Positions 11,686-24,010 of a DNA stretch of 64,000 nucleotides are shown in pieces. The DNA is taken from positions 114,835,111 through 114,899,110 of the forward strand of contig JACSVZ010000001.1 of NCBI GenBank assembly GCA_014706295.1, in the 5' to 3' direction. Every line of letters starts with the position of its first letter. The stretch's first letter is position 1. The notes under the pieces are model-generated. The model saw nothing but the letters and a program-made list of their open reading frames with translations, was not told the origin of the DNA and made no database searches. This stretch comes from Lycocorax pyrrhopterus obiensis. Taxonomy: Eukaryota > Chordata > Aves > Passeriformes > Paradisaeidae. Both the position numbers and the translations under genes were made by a program.

Positions 11686-14653
11686 CTGAAAGAGAAGCAC
11701 AGAGAAAAGAGGTTGATGCTCCATCCATCTCCCAGGGATTTTGCAGAATGGCTGAAATCATTTCAATGGTCAAATGTTGCAATTTGTTTGTGACGGTTTC
11801 CTCTGTGCTTAGCAAGGGCATCAGATACAAACGTGTCTGAAGTGAGAAACCATAATCCATGTCCCAACTAGGATGGAGGGGAGAAGATGTTTGCAGGTTT
11901 ATACAGTGAGGATTTGTCACTATCAGACACTTGCAATTTACTAAAGTTTGAATATGACAGGATTTTGGACTCAAACCTCTATTTTCGTCCTAAGCTTCAT
12001 CTTAATCCTGCATCTAATTCAGAAGTTCTCTCCATCCCCCTGTCCCAGTGAAGTCAGCAGCAGTGCTGGGTATGTGAGAGATGCTAAACTGGATTCAGGA
12101 GGAAGCAAAGCAAAAAACCCACACCTAATGTGTAGCTTCACACACTCTTCAGCGTGTCTGGTGTTCAGTTCTATTGTCACAAAATACACACAGTTCACCA
12201 CAATATGTCTTAGGCCTCTTGTTTTTCTCTCTGCTCTTTGTAGGATGTTTAGGAGTTAAAAAAGACCACCTGAAATTATCCAGTTGCTGGACACTTCCTC
12301 TTTTTGTTAATTTATTGTGTATAATATGAAATCTTTACATTGACAGTTTACCTACTTACAGTCCAGGTGGTCCTCACTGTCCAAATATTACATGAGCAGA
12401 AAAAGAATTAGGCTCATTTATTTCTCTGTCTCCTGTCTTGGGACTCTGAAGTTTTATTTGTTGAACTCTGCTACACTTGAACATTTACACCACATGACAT
12501 TTACCCAATTCTTACTTTCTATTTCCATGGGAAATAAAACATTGTTTTGAAAGGAGAAAAAATTATTCTATTCAATGACTTCTGAAAGCAGGAGTAAATA
12601 CAGAAAAGAATATAATTTTTACATCAGGGAAGCAACTTTGATTTGGTGAACTTGCAAATTGTTCAATAAGCAAAATCTTCAGCTTTCTTCAGGTACCAGG
12701 TGATTAAAGCTCAGGGAAATCACCTAGGCTGCTGTCTAGAAAGCTCAGCAGGCTATTTTCCCTCACTTTGCAGCTGATGAAGCTCAATGCAATGCACACA
12801 TTGCTATCCAAAGCCTCATAAAACGCTGTTTCCGAGAAAAGCATTTGGCTTCTGAATAATATTTGTGTGTGGCTTAAAAACTCGCGGTGTAAACTGGCTT
12901 TGTAAGAGTAGCAAAGCAAATAAAAACAGTAGTAGCTTATGTCAAATTTTCAGCAAAAACAACTTGTTAAATTTCTGCCATTAGGTTCCTGTCCATATAA
13001 TTTTATGGAATCATGCACAGGCAGTAAATTACAAGGCACTCAGTACCTGTGGTCAGACAAGTTAAATACACACATCTTCCAATAAATGATGGAGCAAATT
13101 TTGACTGAAGAGTTAAATGATATCTGCTGATGTTACAGGAGTGGATTCCAGCTCTGTGTTATCTTCCACAGGCTCTGGTTTATTTGGAAAAATACAACAT
13201 AACAAATATCATGCCACACAAGTAACAATGCAAATAGTAAGAGGCTCTCCAAAGCAAATGCTGAATACCATTTTTCAGACTACTGGGAGCTGTGCTAAAT
13301 GTGGCAAAGATTGTCACAGTCAGGCATGGCTTGAAGTTGTACACAGAGAAGGGTTCAGAGGAGTCTTTCTTGCCCATCTCTGCAGCAGAAAGGAGAGGAC
13401 AAACTGCAGCTCTCCTTTTGTTTTTAACAGGAAAAAGGTGTGTGCAAAATTAGTGAATTTGGCAGGAGGAAAGCAAAACACAAGCTCAAAATTAACAGAA
13501 AAATTAATTTGTCAAAAGACAAATTAAGTGTGATTTTTTTCAACAGACATTCACTGCCAAGGGAACAACCCAGGAACTTTCCTGGTGCAAATGTAGGGAC
13601 TGACTCTGTGGTCCAAAGAAGCACCTGCAGCTATGGAGATGAAGATGTGTCCTGGATCATTTCTGCTGGATGGAGCTGCTACTTTTTGGTGTTCTAGCTA
13701 AAAGAGAAACCAATCTAGCCATTTAACAACATATATTTTCTATCAGGAACCAAAGTGACATTAGTGAAAGGGAGAAATTCCAGACTGATTTAAGTTCTTT
13801 CTGCCTGCCAACAGTATGATTTTTAGCTGAGACTGTACCTACTTAAAAAGTAATAATACTGTTTCTCTTGTTTGTATTTTACTGTGTCGGCAGAGATGCC
13901 AGATTCAAATACATCAGGGTTTTGTTTTTCATGTAGTTAAATCACTACAAGGAGCTTTCAAGCCTGAAACTTCCAGATGACCTTAATTTACTTGTCAGAT
14001 AAAAATGCCAAATGACAGACAAGAATAATTGGAAAATGTGGATTTGTTAAAAACTGACAGAGAGGCAGGTAAGGCAAAATGATGGAAATACTTATTTTTG
14101 CTTGAAGTGATCCCTCAATAAAATCAATAAAGGCACAGTGCAGTGAACAACACATATATAAGCACACAAGTATGCACATACACAGATTTATCACATGCAG
14201 GTAAAAAGTTCCACAAAAAACTATTTAGGCAGTGAGAAGACAGTAATCAGGGACTCTCCATACCTAGAATTTTTACAGGATTTTGCCATTCTAAATTAAA
14301 TTCTATGTGTCTGTCAGCCTCTCCTCTTTTCTCATTTCTCCAGCTTTCTCTTAAGGTAAAGTTCAAGTTGTAAATACTAAGAGCTTTAATTGTTTCTGTT
14401 GTGCATGTTCTTGAATATTTTTTGTCACTTCCTGGTTTTCCTTCCTTATGTTTCCTATGCATATTGGTATGTGACCCTGTGTTTCTCCTCAGAACTTCTT
14501 GATTATGTAAGACAGAAAAAAACTCAGTTTAAAAAACAACTATGACAGGTTGCAAAGTCAAGCAAGTTCCTGCAACCTCATTTCATCTCTTTGTGTGTAC
14601 ATATGAGAGTGCTGCATTTAATCACAGAGGTACACAGCATTTTTTTCCAGAAT

Positions 14654-14679
14654 CTGGACAACATGGCTGGACAACATGG
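14654..14679. repeat. 13-nt perfect tandem duplication
   Basis: The unit ctggacaacatgg occurs twice head to tail (14654-14666 and 14667-14679) with no mismatch, which suggests a recent slippage event. Confidence 0.9.
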
Positions 14680-17060
14680 CCAGCATTCCTATAGCTAAAA
14701 TCAATATTTTGCTGTCTCTACACTGTCTAGGGCACCTCAACTTTACGATAAACCATGAGCAGAGCTAAAGAAGCTTAGCACTTCTGTAACTGGGCTGACT
14801 GGTACTGTCTCATTCTCTCTGCCTGTGTGCTCAACAAGTTCATTTTGGCAGCAAACATATTCAAAAAAATGAGTAGCTAAAACAAGGAAAAGGGAGAATG
14901 TATGACTTATCCCAGATGTTTCAGTAGTATAATGTTTCGGTGGCAAAACTCTTCAAGCACATTTTACCTGCAGCTGATGTGATTAGTCAAAGTGATGACT
15001 TGATTTTAGAGCTGCAGCATGGATCATACATGCACCCAGGAGTTTATTACCCAGATAAACTCCTCGCTGCCATTGCTCTTCATGCTTAACTCATGCTATA
15101 TGCCTGAAATGATATTTAAAGTTTCTAGTTGCATCGTTCCAGCTTCCTTGCTTAACACCACGCCCAGAAATCCCTTCTGCATCCAGCCTGGTGTCGGTTC
15201 TACAGCCCCTACAACCCACTCTTTACATCCATGCCCAGTCTCAGCTTCTCTCTGGGTTCTTCACCCAAATGTATGGAGAAGGAGCTGCACTTTCCCTCCT
15301 CTCTGGGCTGAAGGCAAATATCCTGAGGCTTCATTTCCTCACTGGGCAGACTGGAAGAAATGGTGCAGATGTGTTAGTCACAGTGCAAAAGGCTGAAAGA
15401 CAGAGAGAATCTTTCAGCTCTGCTATTTCTTTTTCTTTGAACAAATTTCTCCAAAACATTTTACAAGTTTGTGTATTTGGTGTAAAAGAGCTGGAAGCCC
15501 TAATGACAGCTCACTTCTGTCTCTCAGCTCCATCCTTTCGTTACTACAATTTGACTTCTATCAGGCAGCAGACCCTCCAGCAGACTGAAAGATCAAAAAG
15601 TGACAGAAAGACAGCTAGACTGATAACAGTGAGTAGCTGTAAGACAGATAAGTGTGGACAGTGAGCACTGGAGCTCTAACAGGCAGGAACAGGCTGTCAG
15701 GTGGATTTGCAAGGCATTGTAAACAACAGTGCTTAAGAACAATAGGTGAGAAAAAACCCAAAGTCTCATTAGGCAACCTTTACGTTTTCATAAATGAAAA
15801 TGTAGTTCCTGTGCAGTTCTGTGATGCAGTGAGCTGATGGGCTCCAATCCAAGGGGAAATGAGAAGGCAAAGGAAAGGTGATCTTAAAAAGGGCTTTTAG
15901 AACGAAAAAACAGTGCTGTCACTAGCACACAAATCTAAAACTTTTTGGTGTCTATTCACTTGAACAGCTTTCTTCCAAGTGTTTCCCTTAACATTCACTT
16001 CCTGGCCAGTGGACAAATGGAAAGCCTGTGCAAGCAGTTTGAGATCTGAACAAGGATGTTGCTCCTGTTCGGGAAATGCAGAGGAAAAGTGAAGTCTCTG
16101 GGTTTTCTGGACACAATACAGTAGTGCAATCAGATAGACCAAAATCAAATGTGAAGAACAAATGGCTGCAAATATTAAACACAGTCAGGAAAGAGACTAA
16201 AGACTAAAAAGAGACATTCTTTGGTATCCATTGCTGACTAATATTGAATGAACAGCAGGATGAGGCAGAGGTGAGGAGAGATCCAACAATGCAGTTTCTA
16301 AATATGTATGTCATCTGATTTGTTTGTTTCAACAAATAATTCAATTAACTATTTGCAAAACAAAAAACATTGTAAAAAAAACCCCACAAAAACCAACTAA
16401 ATTTTGAATTGGTAATTCAATTTATTTCTAAAAATCCTAGGGATGGCTTCTCTGTCATGGCAGCCTTGCTGCGCGATTTGTGGATGAAAAGTAAAAGGAA
16501 GATTTTGTGAATGTGGGAAGAGGGAGCAGAATGTGAAAATTCAGCAGAATTTTCTGGCAATAGACAAAGATCATCATATGAGACTATGGTAAAGAAATTA
16601 AACTTATTGATTCATCAAGATCGGGGCTTCAGCCAATTATTTTTTCACAGTCTTCAACTTTATAAAACACCTAATCAGGTATTCCATTAGTACTTCTGAA
16701 ATGTTTAAGTTTTTATTGTTAATAATTTAAAGTATACGAAGTCTGCCTTGCTTTTGGATTAAATATCATCATGTCCTCACATTTATCACTCTGTTCAGCC
16801 CAAGCACACTGCATAAATGCTACTTTGTCCCTTAGGTCCCTTCCAGAACATTTCACTTTCAGATTATTTTTTCCTAACGATGGGAAGGCTGACAAGGAAA
16901 ATATCCTTGGTTTAGAACAAGCCCTGCTTTGGTATGAAAACTGCCTAAAAGCTGTAAATTGTTCAATATTTTACAAATTCCTCTGGGCAGAAGGGCCTCT
17001 GAGGTACTGTAGTAAAAACCCACGTCTCTAGGAAAAAAAAAAAGCTTTGAATCATTAATT

Positions 17061-17082
17061 AAAAAACAAAACAAAACAAAAC
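17061..17082. repeat. (AAAAC)n simple repeat
   Basis: About four AAAAC units lie within a longer A/C-rich stretch that continues to about 17108. This is simple-sequence intronic DNA. Confidence 0.85.
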
Positions 17083-19862
17083 ACCCTCCAACAAAACCAA
17101 CCAAACAGAAAAAGTCTTCCAAAACCAGCTAGTTAGACGAGAGGGAAAAAAAAACCAGAGAGGGTAACAGTCACAGATTAAAGCATATTTGCCCTAGGAA
17201 AAATGTTTTTTTATTGTCAGAACACATTTTATTCTCTGTTAAGAAGGGCCAGAGTGTTTTTGTGGTGACTGAGATAGCTGGTACTTCTGACAGATAAAAG
17301 CAGGAACTACAAGTGAGGTTTGTGCTCCAATTTATAGCCCCAGCAGTGGCACCTGTGTGTGTGCTGGAGTGTATGAAAACCTGCCAGCTCTGCTACGAGT
17401 GTTTTGCCTGTAAAGTGCTGAAACAGAGACTGAATAAAATGGCAACAAGAAACGCAGTCACAAGTGGTGGTTGCTGTGCTTTGGAAAGGTTTCACATTTC
17501 CCAGCTGCAGCCTCTGAGCTTTAACAGGGGGAGAAATGCCTGTCAGCATCCATTCATCCCTCCCCGCTTCCTTGAAGAGAATTTTTCTGACTACCCTAGG
17601 TAACTCCATTTCCTATCACAAAGAAAATACAAATGTTACTCTTTTGGATGCTCTACTTGCTTGTCTTTGCAGCAGGGAGGAGTTCAACAGCAGAGCTCCC
17701 CAAGCTGTGGCTGCCTCAGTCTGTGGGTCAGTAAGCGAGGGTGCTTCCCAAAAAACACATCAGCACTGCTAACTAACTTTTTCCATTGCTGCTGCAGATT
17801 TGGTCTTCTCTCTCCCTCATGCACCCCCTTTAGCAACCACACCAAAATGTTTTAGAGTTCCTGCTAATGATGCATCTATTTTATCCTTTATAAGTGAAGT
17901 GACACAGGTAGTGTTTCACCAGCACAGCAGAGAAAGCAGGGCACTGTCCTGCCAAGGGCAGTGTGTTTCAGGACACTGATATACACATCTCACAGCTGAT
18001 GAACCATTAATTTTCTGTAATTAGTCTATTGAAGAAAACCTCTCATTTTTGATTGCTCGCTTTACCTCAATCTATTAACAAATTCTCAATATTCAAGCAG
18101 GGTAAATGGAATAACCTTGGATATTTACCTGCAACTGGTCTGGGAATTCTTCTCTTCCATAACATGTACAATTGGCAGAGAGCTGAAGGATGTTACAAGC
18201 TAATGCCAATTGAGGAGGATTTTTATCAAACACGACTTAAAATATTTTTTGTTATTTTCATGAAAGTGTTGGTTGATACATTTTCTGTTGACAACACAGA
18301 CTTTTAAAACACTCTATTCTTCCCAGCCTTCTCATGAAAATGTTAATTTTGAGTTAATTAAAATCTAACTGAAAGTCCACAAAAAGTAATTGCAAAAGTG
18401 GAATTTTCACCAAGTAACTTGTTTCTAGTGAGCAGGAATGGAGGGAGCTGCAATAGTCTGCCTTGGCCTAATATTATTTGCTATCTTTCAGAATAATTGA
18501 GAAGAACGTATGCTAAAAAAATCATATTTTCAGCTGAGCTGCACACTGCCAGAGCAGTAAATGAAGAGAGATTCCTACAGAGCTGGACTAGGACTGGTTT
18601 GTAAGACCGATGCAGACCAGCAAGGGCCAATTAACATTTATGGGTACTAATAAAATTAAGCAGTCCAAATCTCAACACAGCTCTCCCAAATCACTCTGTG
18701 TAAATGTAAACCAGTATCCTGAAATACTGCCACAACCATTGCTATAGTCTATTTATCCAGCTGTGTGAAACAATGTGCTAGTTTAGACAGCAAGTGCTTA
18801 GACCTAGAAGTAAAAGAAATCAGAATTATTGGGAGGTAAACAGTGTTAAGGTCTGTTTATGGCATCGTAAACAGATTTATTTTTCCAGTTTATTTCAGTT
18901 TCACGTTCAGCTCTGATGTTACACTTAGAAAAGGATGTTAAAATTAAGCTCACCATGCAGCCCAAGGGCCACTTGCATCAGTGCACTGAAAAGGAGAAAC
19001 GGGGCTAGGATGGAGATTCCCTCAATACCAATGAGGGAAATGTCACTGGAGCCACAGTCTTCCTCATTTAGATGGACAAGTGACATTTTCACAATGTGAA
19101 ACCTCACAGAGGTTTAAACACTATTCTCTTTCTATATGAATTCAGCCTCGTATTTATTGCACCAAAAGATACAGACAAGATCTACTGAAATTCTTGAAAG
19201 CACCCAAGTGCTCAACTCCTATTCAAACCAATTGGTTTAAGTACCCAGAAAATTTTAAAAAGTCCAATTAGGCATTAAGTACTTGGAAATCTATCCCTGA
19301 TTGATTTTTGAAATAGAAGTTAAGAAGCAATGAAAATGGAACACAAATCCCTGGGTGCTCTTGGAAGCACTTAGATAGTTTTGAGTCTGTACATTAGCTT
19401 AAACAACTTGAATTCTAAAACACTAATGAAAAACATGGTATACATAATTGGCTAATTAAAGTAATTTAATTAATGCGTGTTTTAGTGTTTTATCTACTAC
19501 ACTATTTTCTCTCAAATACATGTAAATACTTTTTTTTATGTTTCTTTGAGCATGAAGAGCAACATATGACTTAAATATAAAATTGTTGAGAGCATGAACA
19601 TCACACATGAAGCCTTTTTGCATATTTTGTAGGAATAGGAAGGTTTCTTGCTTCTTACTGCCAAATTGCGTAGGTTTATTGGCTGATGGAAATGCATATA
19701 AAAGTTTTCAGTTTTTTATTTGTGGAGTCTGGGAGCACTGACAACTACAGAGTGAAGAGTCCATCACTGGGAGCTTGTGTGAAGCTGCTGGACTTAGGCA
19801 AAACCTAGCTAAGGGTATTTCTAGATGTCAAGAGGCAGGACTTCTATAAGGAAAGGAAGGAT

Positions 19863-19912
19863 CAGAGAACCCTAGAGCATCTCAGGTTGGAAGGGACCCG
19901 TAAGGAAATTTT
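19863..19912 (-). mobile_element. CR1 LINE 3'-end fragment (degenerate)
   Basis: On the plus strand, after a degenerate lead-in (cagagaaccctagagcatct), the text reads caggttggaagggaccc. This matches the antisense of the 3' end of avian CR1 retrotransposons, whose hallmark is GGTTGGAAGGGACC preceded by copies of an ATAGAATC-like octamer. The element is therefore inserted in minus orientation with its 3' end at the lower coordinate. Only about 50 nt is recognisable. There is no coding capacity. Identification is by motif memory; a repeat-library comparison would settle it. Confidence 0.55.
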
Positions 19913-20140
19913 ATGGAAGAGAACACTCCTTCAGCTGCAGCATTGGGCCAACATTTCTATGTGCTGTTGTAAATCCAGAACTGTGAGTCTGAGGCCTGTT
20001 TTTTATCACATAGCAGTGGTCATTTTGAGATAAGCAAATGGTATGGGTTCAGCCATTCAAACTCCCAATGTCTCACTGGTTTAGAATTAGATGCTACTTC
20101 TATTGTATTTAATTTTTTTTTTTCCTTCAGTAAAACTTAC

Positions 20141-20303
20141 TTTCATCTCCAGTTTCAAATTCAAACTTCTGGCTATAGCCGCTGTATCCTGCTGCCGTCC
20201 TGACTCTGATATGAAATATGTACTTGGTGGCTGGCTTGAGACCTGTGATGATAACACTTGGAGCCTTGGACCTTGTGGAGGAATAGCTGAGCTGCTCATG
20301 CTC
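20141..20303 (-). CDS. EPHA6: EPHA6 exon: second half of fibronectin type III domain 2
   Basis: This is a 163-nt exon on the minus strand with acceptor CCCTCAG ending at 20304 and donor GTAAGT starting at 20140. It starts in phase 0 and encodes 54 codons plus one base. The peptide begins EHEQLSYSSTRSKAPSV and contains the typical FN3 motif LKPATKYIFHIRVRTAAGY (loop plus strands F and G). It ends FEFETGDE just before the membrane linker. The domain lies outside the cell, close to the membrane, and acts as a spacer and lateral-contact module of the receptor. The EHEQL and GYSGYSQKFEFETGDE wording is that of EPHA6 rather than EPHA3, EPHA4, EPHA5 or EPHA7. Read-through of the donor adds SKFY and a stop, with an ATTAAA hexamer at 20113-20108. 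Confidence 0.96.
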
Positions 20304-20713
20304 CTGAGGGACAAAAGAGGGAAGAAATGATATCAAGTTCAGTCGAACAAACTTTGCAAAAATGATATAACAGAACTGAAGCTCCCTTTTCTTCTCATGA
20401 ATGTAAAATGTGTTTATAAAAGGAGGTGCAGGTATGGATTTCTGTACTTTGGTTCTGTGCTACAGTCAGAATGTATGATATGGCCTTGACTTTTAGATTC
20501 CAGGTTTTTTGTCTTTACCCTTGCACACAGACATGTTTTTGTGACTTGGGTTAGTAACCAACCCAACCGCAGTCAAACCAACATGGAATTAGTACAAGAC
20601 TACATCCACAGAAGAATGGCAACTAGAATGGCAGCTCATTATTTTGCACGATGGACAAACTAGGAGGTCAGTAAACACTACCAAGCTGTAAAATAAAGAT
20701 GTGGGAGTATTCA

Positions 20714-20790
20714 AATACCCGCTACTCACTTCTACCCGCAGGTAGTGCCAAAATGCCGGCGCTATCCGTGGGTAGACCTGTGGGTAGAAG
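20714..20790. repeat. Palindromic cluster of ctacccgc/gtgggtag units
   Basis: Two 14-nt near-palindromes, ctacccgcaggtag (20732-20745) and ctatccgtgggtag (20762-20775), lie 16 nt apart. An outer inverted pair, cttctacccgcaggt (20730-20744) and acctgtgggtagaag (20776-20790), pairs over 15 bases with one mismatch. A further partial copy, tacccgcta, is at 20717-20725. The whole could fold into a hairpin. It could be the tip of a miniature inverted-repeat element or a small structured intronic element; I do not recognise a named family. Confidence 0.6.
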
Positions 20791-21174
20791 AAAATAGGAA
20801 TTAACTTTTTCTTTAAGGCCTGTCAACTTCGAGCATGGTTCAACTGCTTCGCTGCTGCTGAGCTCAATGTGTGTTTCCAGGTACCTGTAATGTAGTCATA
20901 CATGAAATTCACTTTGAAAGTCTATAAGGAGAAACAGTCTGTGCAAAAGTCCCCTGTTAACCTCCTGGCAGCTGATCCTGAGCAGCTGCTGACAATTCCT
21001 GAGTCTAGCAGAGATCCCTGAGAATTATGGTCCCTGGGAATTACCACTGCAGACCAGCTGCTCTAGTATGGAGACCAGACACATCAATTTCTGTGCATAA
21101 ACTGAGTGCTGCTTTTCTAGACAGGTCTTGGATGATGCTTTTAACATGAGAGGATGACTTTGAATGATGCATGA

Positions 21175-21604
21175 GGTGGCCACCTAAAACACAGAGACTA
21201 GGCAAGAACAAGAGAATAAAAGGAGGTATTTATTTGAGGGGCCTTCAGAGGTACACCCTGGGCAGCCAAAAGGCTACACCCAAGATGGACACTGTGTCAC
21301 GGGTTCTTCACACTTTTATAAGTTTATGTATCATTTGTGTATCAGGGTTAATTCTCCAATTATAACAGTTTATGATGTAATTACCCCAGGTTTGCCCCCC
21401 TCTTCAGAGGCTTTTATTTTACACATTTGGGGCCTGGTGTCCTCGAAGAGCAAGCCTACAGAGGGTTTTTTATGTCTAACCAGCATGAGAGAACAGCAGC
21501 TGACAGGCCACACGAAACTTCAGAGGTACACACTAGGCAGTATAGGATTTGAAAAATATAAAAGTTAAAACCTAAGGCATCAGGAAGAGGAACATTTATT
21601 CTCT
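21175..21604 (-). mobile_element. Putative solo LTR of an endogenous retrovirus (degenerate)
   Basis: Read on the minus strand, the block has a promoter-like TATAAAAG (21320-21313), then about 80 nt on an AATAAA signal (21234-21229), then a T/C-rich stretch leading to GGTGGCCACCTCA. That order (TATA, short transcribed region, polyadenylation signal, short tail) is the layout of a long terminal repeat. A second, imperfect copy of the segment CTGCCCAGGGTGTACCTCTG lies about 275 nt away (21521-21540), with its own AATAAA at 21600-21595. I could not fix the TG...CA ends or a target-site duplication, and no gag, pol or env remnant is next to it. Confidence 0.4.
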
Positions 21605-23619
21605 GTCATTAGTTACTTGACAAAGCAGTAATCTGTAACATTTTATGTGGTGCCTTAAGGCTAGCTTTACTCCCTTGGAGCAGGATTTGTCTCCAAAGTG
21701 AGCAGGAATGTCCTTGGCATGTGCTTAACAGTCCAACTGTGACACCCACAGGGCACCATATATGTTTATGATACCATGCAGTGATACTAGAGCAGGCATA
21801 AGTTATTCAAACAGGCTTTCAGCGTGTTCAGAAGGAAATCTAGTTCACAGAAGAGACATAACCAGGAGAGGAATAGGCTTCAGTTAGGTTCTGTTGGACT
21901 TTTAACCTCCTCTGAGCAATATGTATGTACCTTTTGTATAAAACAAACAGTCTTATATAAAACACGCTGCGTTAACTTCAGCCATGTGTAACAAATCACA
22001 TTAGCACAGGGCAGCAGGTGGATCACTATTCCCCCAGTAGGAATACAAGGAGATGGCTGAGAAAACCAGGTTAAAAAACAAACACACAGAAGCAACCTAA
22101 TGATTCTGTTAAGGGAAGGAGCAGGAAGAAGGCAACAATGATCAATATAAAAAATGACTGCATTTAACTGGCACTTCAAACAGTGGAAATAATTTGAGAA
22201 ACTACAGTAAGAGGAAGTATTTATTTGTTCTACAGCCTGTTACCAAAATCTGAAGCCGTGAGGAGCATGTATTTAAACTGAAATAGTAGGATAAAATGTA
22301 CATATAATCTTATGCATAGAGACTATAATTAATACCATCTAATTACTTTAAACATAAGACTTCTCCCAATTACTTGAAATTTTGCAATTTCACTTTGAAC
22401 AGGCTAGCAGATTTTAGACATACTTTTTAAGGCATTTCAGAAAACACCCATTTTCTTCTGACAGAAAGCCTACTTGCTTGAGTGAATTTTTTTTTGTGGT
22501 TAAGCTTACTTCAACTTGAAAAATACCAGGTATGCAAACAAAAAAAGGTGTAACAAGTTAATAATCAGATTTGCAAGGGAATAGAGAACTTCTACTCATC
22601 CAAGGGAGTTTTCATACTACTTTATGGACGGTTCACAAACATTCACTATGTCATAAATAGCTAATTTCTATTCTATGTTATATGTGGAACTTTCAGGGGC
22701 TTTAACGTGTAAAGGGGATGTATAACTTAACATGTAACTTGGCAAGGGTATGCACACTTAGAGAACCCAAGACTTTTAATTCAGTAATGAAGCTGCTAAC
22801 CAGGGTAAATCCCTGCCCAAAGAGACCAAGTCTTTAAACACAAGTTATCAACCAGCTCAAAATCAATCCAAGAATTAGAGAAAAAACCCCAAACCAACAA
22901 ACACCTGATTCTGCAACAAACACTTATCCTTAGATCACACTGAATCATTGGTATGATGTTTGTGATTTTACCTGTTAAATATAGTATCAATAAAAGACTC
23001 TGTTTATCCACTTCAGTCCAGGTAAAGATATGACTTGCAGTGAAGGAAAGATCTTGGAAATCTTCACTGCAGATTATGTAAACACCAAATGCTTGTTTCA
23101 TACAGGTATCAGCACGATTCAAAGCTGTGGTGAGTTCTGTGTGCTCTGTCTGTCTTGGCACATAGATGGGCAGTGACTTGACACTCTGGAATGCCCTGGA
23201 AATTTTTATTTCGATTCTGTAAGCTAAGGAAGAGACCAGCACCCAAGGGATTTCACTGTACAGCGTAATAGTTGCAAGCCATTTCTTTTCCCCACACTAC
23301 TGCTTGAAATCAAGTCCTAGCATTTAACAATGTACTGCTTGTTCTGACCTGCTGGAGAGATTGCAGAAAAAACTGATGGAACTGCAAAAAGAAATAGGGT
23401 CCTTCAGAGGAGGATGGAAATGGCAATTTTGTCAAAAAATCAGTGGAGATTCCCCAATATCCAATGACAAGATTTACCCCCTGAAGCCTGCAGAACAAGG
23501 CCAGTGGCAGCAAAAATTGGGAATGACTTTTGAAAAAGAAACAATATGTCTGTTATATGTTATTACAGGCTAACTACTGCTTGTGTAAAGCAGACATTTG
23601 GGATACACTGGCCCCATAG

Positions 23620-24010
23620 CCAGGGCTGCGGGCAGGCAGCTAGCAAGTGTAATTCATTAACTGTAGTTGGTCAAAGACAATGAGCGCGACAAGGGCTGTG
23701 ATGGCAACGTTTAATCAACAAAATGGGTCCCTCTGGGGCTAACAGCAACCTCTTGAGGGGCAGCCATCTCTGCCTGTCCCTTCTGGAAGGTATTCTGGGC
23801 ACTTCCAGGGGTTGTCTGGCTTGTTGCTTCCTCACCACCTGCTTGGGGCTGCCTGCAGGAAGCCCTGAAGGGTCCCTTCTTCCTGCCCTCCCATCTCCTT
23901 TCTTCTTCCTGCAGCCTCTTATGCCATCCATCCCACAGACTGAAAAATGGTGTCTGGGAGCACATAACCTTAAAAGTTATAGTGCTCTCATATGGGGAAG
24001 GGGGCAAGAT
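23620..24010. other. GC-richer patch of unknown origin
   Basis: About 390 nt is clearly richer in G and C than the surrounding intron and has a few CpGs near 23680. On the minus strand it is open in two frames (98 and 86 codons), with a low-complexity Arg/Lys/Glu/Pro-rich product and no domain I recognise. Read minus, it ends with an ATTAAA signal (23714-23709). This would fit an old LTR or other inserted element, but the evidence is compositional only. Confidence 0.3.

Larger units (their letters stand above)
11686..20140 (-). other. EPHA6: EPHA6 intron, 8.5 kb
   Basis: The intron runs from the GTAAGT donor at 20140-20135 to TTTCAG at 11691-11686. It contains a 13-nt perfect tandem duplication (14654-14679), A/C-rich tracts at 16374-16385 and 17061-17082, and a probable CR1 fragment at about 19863-19912. 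Open frames of up to 157 codons on the plus strand (15191-15664) have no recognisable domain. No other exon or RNA gene is apparent. Confidence 0.88.

Noticed and set aside
15191..15664. 157-codon plus-strand open frame
   Set aside because: No recognisable domain, no splice sites that would link it to a gene, intronic composition, and on the opposite strand to EPHA6. Chance frame.
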